DNA from: Elusimicrobia bacterium UBA6262
Lineage (GTDB): Bacteria; CAYTYR01; UBA6262
DNA: 41,168 nucleotides
Direction: 5' to 3'
Assembly: GCA_002441095.1 (NCBI GenBank)
Contig: DJVG01000044.1
Location: 17,775-58,942, forward strand
Under the pieces are notes generated by a model. It ran no database searches. It was not told where the DNA came from and worked only from the letters and a program-made list of their open reading frames with translations. Each line of letters begins with the position of its first letter. The stretch's first letter is position 1. The position numbers were made by a program, and so were the translations under genes. Of the stretch, positions 39,261-41,168 are shown piece after piece.

Positions 39261-39288
39261 GGCGGACGGCAGTTCGCGGATGGCAGTA
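39261..39288 (+). repeat. Four-unit heptamer array (GGCGGAC/GGCAGTT type)
   Basis: GGCGGAC, GGCAGTT, CGCGGAT and GGCAGTA stand at 7-bp spacing, followed by AATACGAAACAAG, which resembles a CAGT-type unit. This is the most degenerate of the heptamer arrays. Confidence 0.6.
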
Positions 39289-39321
39289 AATACGAAACAA
39301 GTAAAACCTAAAAGAGGGTAT

Positions 39322-40149
39322 ATGAAACAAAATAAAGTGATAATGCAGATTGCCGGGATCTTGGTACTGATCACTGTGGCTTATTGGTCCACTTTGAAGT
39401 GGTTGTATGAACGGTATGTGGGAGCAGATTCCTATTATTCCCATGGCTTCCTGGTGCCTTTGGTGACTGGATATTTCATCTGGGCAGAGCGGGAGACACT
39501 GAAGAAGATAGATATTAAGAGCAATGTCTGGGGGTTGGTACTGATAATTACCTCTTTGTTAATCCATGTGCTGAGTATGCTGGCTGAGGTATATTTTGTC
39601 AGCGGGTATTCCTTGTTCCTATTAGTTTTTGGGATCAGCCTGTATGTATATGGCCGGGAAATTACTAAGAAGATATTATTTCCTTTAAGTTTCTTGTTCT
39701 TTATGTTCCCATTGCCGCTGGTAGCGATCAATGCTATCAGCTTCCCTATGAAGATGATAGCTACCAAAGCCGGAGTGTTTGTCATGCAGTCTTTTATGCA
39801 TTTGCCCTTAAGGAATGAAGGATTTGAGATATACTTCCCTAAAGCCAGCCTGGTAGTAGGGAATCCCTGCAGTGGTTTGCGGTCTTTAATATCAATGCTG
39901 GCCCTGAGCAGTATTTTTGCCTATATGATGAAAGATAAGATGTGGAAAAGGGTCTCTTTGGTGGCAGTATCTGTGCCCATAGCTCTTTTTTCCAATATCT
40001 GCCGGGTAGTTATGCTATCTGTGGCAGTGTTCATATATGGCAGTAAGATGGCCCAGGGATTCTTCCATGATTTTACCGGATATGTGGTATTTGTAATTGA
40101 ATTCGGGCTCTTATGGTTCATTTGGAGGAAAATGCAATGCAAGGAGTAA
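39322..40149 (+). CDS. Exosortase
   Basis: This 275-residue polytopic membrane protein has about 7-8 helices. The three exosortase signature positions are present: C183 in VGNPCSGLRSLISML, R228 in SNICRVVMLSV and H249 in FFHDFTGYVVF. Exosortase cleaves and transfers PEP-CTERM proteins at the inner membrane; its likely substrates here are the proteins at 3181 and 3810. The early YYSHGFLVPLVTGYFIW motif is also typical. I chose ATG 39322 (AGAGGG upstream) over 39280, which lies inside a repeat array. It overlaps epsI by 13 bp. The XrtA-type subclass is likely given the EPS context, but it was not tested. Confidence 0.92.
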   Translation: MKQNKVIMQIAGILVLITVAYWSTLKWLYERYVGADSYYSHGFLVPLVTGYFIWAERETLKKIDIKSNVWGLVLIITSLLIHVLSMLAEVYFVSGYSLFLLVFGISLYVYGREITKKILFPLSFLFFMFPLPLVAINAISFPMKMIATKAGVFVMQSFMHLPLRNEGFEIYFPKASLVVGNPCSGLRSLISMLALSSIFAYMMKDKMWKRVSLVAVSVPIALFSNICRVVMLSVAVFIYGSKMAQGFFHDFTGYVVFVIEFGLLWFIWRKMQCKE

Positions 40150-40754
40150 ACAAGAACTATATAGTATTAATAGGGATTCTAATAGTGACAGGGTTGATCG
40201 CTATGGGGTTGAATCACTTTGGCGCCAAACCAGTGACTGATGTGGACCTGTCTAAGATACCGATGAAAGTCAATGGCTGGCAGGGGAAAGAGATACCGGT
40301 GGAATCAGATGTGAATGCCATCCTGGAGACAGAATCCATCTTGATGCGAGAGTACAGGAAAGGGAATGATATAGTTTGGCTGGCTATTGTGTACTACAAG
40401 GACAGCAAAGTCTCCTTGCACTTACCAGAAAGCTGCTATACAGGGCAGGGGTCGCAGATAGTAGCGCGGGGCACAGAGAAGATAAATGATGAGATAACGG
40501 CTAATAAGTTTGTACTAAAAGGCAATAAAGGCAACCAGATAGTCTTGTACTATTTTGAATCTGGGGATTTCCGGACGCATAGCTACCAGGCGTTACGCTG
40601 GAATATGATAATGAACAGGTTAAAAAGGAAATCAAACAGCGGGGCTTTGGTCCGGTATTCAATACCAATTGGCAGGGATCAGGAAGCCAGCCAAAAAACA
40701 CTAATAAAGTTTATAGCTGATTTTGGGGGATTGCTGCCAAAATACCTAATATAG
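40137..40754 (+). CDS. epsI: EpsI-type exosortase-associated protein (DUF3485)
   Basis: This 205-residue protein has a single N-terminal membrane helix (NYIVLIGILIVTGLIAMGL) and a periplasmic domain of the EpsI family: IPMKVNGWQGKEIPVESDVNAILETE, IVWLAIVYYKDSKVSLHLPESCYTGQGSQIV and ALRWNMIMNRL. In many genomes this domain is fused to the exosortase C-terminus or encoded right after it, as here. Its function is not firmly known but it is needed for EPS production. GGAGGA at 40124-40129 selects the ATG at 40137. Confidence 0.88.
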   Translation: MQGVNKNYIVLIGILIVTGLIAMGLNHFGAKPVTDVDLSKIPMKVNGWQGKEIPVESDVNAILETESILMREYRKGNDIVWLAIVYYKDSKVSLHLPESCYTGQGSQIVARGTEKINDEITANKFVLKGNKGNQIVLYYFESGDFRTHSYQALRWNMIMNRLKRKSNSGALVRYSIPIGRDQEASQKTLIKFIADFGGLLPKYLI

Positions 40755-40755
40755 A

Positions 40756-40820
40756 AGTAAATGCGAAAAGCAGTCAATGCGAGAAACAGTTGCCAGTAAG
40801 AACGAAGAGCAGTAAGAGCG
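40756..40820 (+). repeat. CAGT-type 16-bp array, 2 + CAGTTGC + 2
   Basis: AGTAAATGCGAAAAG, CAGTCAATGCGAGAAA, CAGTTGC, CAGTAAGAACGAAGAG, then CAGTAAGAGCGG. This is the clearest example of two 16-bp units on each side of the 7-bp centre. It runs into the ATCAGG array. Confidence 0.8.
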
Positions 40821-40824
40821 GAAT

Positions 40825-40876
40825 ATCAGGCAATCAGGTGATCAGGAAGTGGGTATCAGGGTAACAGGATATCAGG
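40825..40876 (+). repeat. ATCAGG octamer array, 3 + 3 units
   Basis: ATCAGG at 40825, 40833 and 40841, spacer AAGTGGGT, then 40855, 40863 (AACAGG) and 40871. The order CAGT array plus octamer array is the same as at 39097-39205. Between 40877 and 40980 I see nothing further. Confidence 0.85.
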
Positions 40877-40983
40877 TAAAGACAGAAAAAACCGTATTTT
40901 TATTATATTTAAAGAGGAATTGAGATACTGATAAATAGTGGTTGCGGGATATAGGAAGTAGTGCTATTGTAATGTGTGGGGGG

Positions 40984-41041
40984 AATTGGAAAGCTGTCTT
41001 CCTTTGGTTTCATCCTTTTTATGAAAGAAAGCTTCCCAATT
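40984..41041. other. Nested inverted repeat (cruciform or leader RNA hairpin)
   Basis: AATTGGAAAGCT (40984-40995) pairs with AGCTTCCCAATT (41030-41041) with one mismatch. Inside it, TTTCAT (41008-41013) pairs with ATGAAA (41021-41026) around CCTTTTT. It stands just upstream of a TTGACA box (41049-41054) and the secreted-protein start at 41075. It could be a terminator for the exosortase transcript or an operator. Confidence 0.5.
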
Positions 41042-41074
41042 AACCCACTTGACAATAGATATAGGGGGTGGGTT

Positions 41075-41168
41075 ATGTTAAGAAAAGTGTTTAGTGTGCT
41101 ATGCCTATTCTTGCTTTCATATACAATAGGATATGCGGCAGTTCCGGTAATTTTTTATAGTGATCTGA
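41075..41168 (+). CDS. N-terminus of a secreted protein (partial)
   Basis: ATG 41075 follows the G-rich site GGGGGTGGG. The 31 visible residues are a signal peptide (MLRKVFSVLCLFLLSYTIGYA) with likely cleavage before or after the following Ala, then VPVIFYSDL. The frame is open at the window edge. The opening VPVIFYSDL is reminiscent of secreted IPT/beta-helix surface proteins in candidate phyla, but too little is visible to assign a family. TTGACA at 41049-41054 has no convincing -10 before the ATG. Confidence 0.65.
   Translation, partial: MLRKVFSVLCLFLLSYTIGYAAVPVIFYSDL

Noticed and set aside
343..40701. Many open frames on the minus strand and in alternative frames
   Set aside because: They lie opposite well-supported genes, lack ribosome sites and family motifs, and follow from the base composition.

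Overview
The window is an exopolysaccharide/exosortase locus, about 41 kb long, from a diderm (two-membrane) bacterium. Every convincing gene lies on the + strand. PEP-CTERM proteins, an exosortase plus EpsI, a Wza-type export domain, two PorV-like outer-membrane barrels and a FlgD/type-IX-like C-terminal domain sit together. This mixture is typical of uncultured candidate phyla; I cannot name the organism from sequence alone. I saw no rRNA, tRNA, CRISPR array or complete insertion sequence.

Layout. Positions 1-609 hold the C-terminal end of a glycoside-hydrolase-like protein. Positions 794-7046 hold nucleotide-sugar genes (a C4 epimerase and a UDP-HexNAc 6-dehydrogenase), two PEP-CTERM proteins, an N-acetyl-sugar amidotransferase and a decayed chimeric copy of it. 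Positions 7208-15555 hold the export machinery: a PorV-Wza fusion, a Wzz/GumC co-polymerase, a BY-kinase and a second PorV-like protein. Between them lie small accessory genes: a Schlafen/AlbA_2 ATPase-like regulator, an MNT nucleotidyltransferase, two S23-type four-helix-bundle proteins and a 58-residue MerR-like protein. Positions 15562-36403 form a visibly AT-rich glycan-specific region: a BKACE enzyme, GNAT and FemAB/CelD-like transferases, ATP-grasp ligases, many GT2 and GT4 glycosyltransferases, deacetylases, a Wzx flippase, a Wzy polymerase/ligase and a serine-acetyltransferase-like enzyme. Three genes here are broken. Positions 36690-38170 are an AbiE toxin-antitoxin pair with clear operators. 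Positions 38320-40754 hold a papain-like protease, the exosortase and EpsI. A new secreted protein starts at 41075.

How it works together (inference). The epimerase and dehydrogenase would make a HexNAc uronic acid. The amidotransferase, ATP-grasp, GNAT and FemAB-like enzymes would decorate sugars. The glycosyltransferases build a lipid-linked repeat, Wzx flips it, Wzy polymerises it, Wzz and the BY-kinase set its length, and the PorV-Wza fusion exports it. Exosortase processes the PEP-CTERM proteins, presumably alongside the polymer.

The most unusual content is in the gaps. They are filled by three families of short degenerate tandem arrays with fixed architecture: four 7-bp units (28 bp), six 8-bp ATCAGG units arranged 3 + spacer + 3 (about 54 bp), and 16-bp CAGT-led units around a CAGTTGC centre. 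The same arrays run into signal-peptide coding sequence, flank an S23 gene in inverted orientation, and sit where the partner of the MNT gene should begin. I regard this as the best candidate for an undescribed element system.
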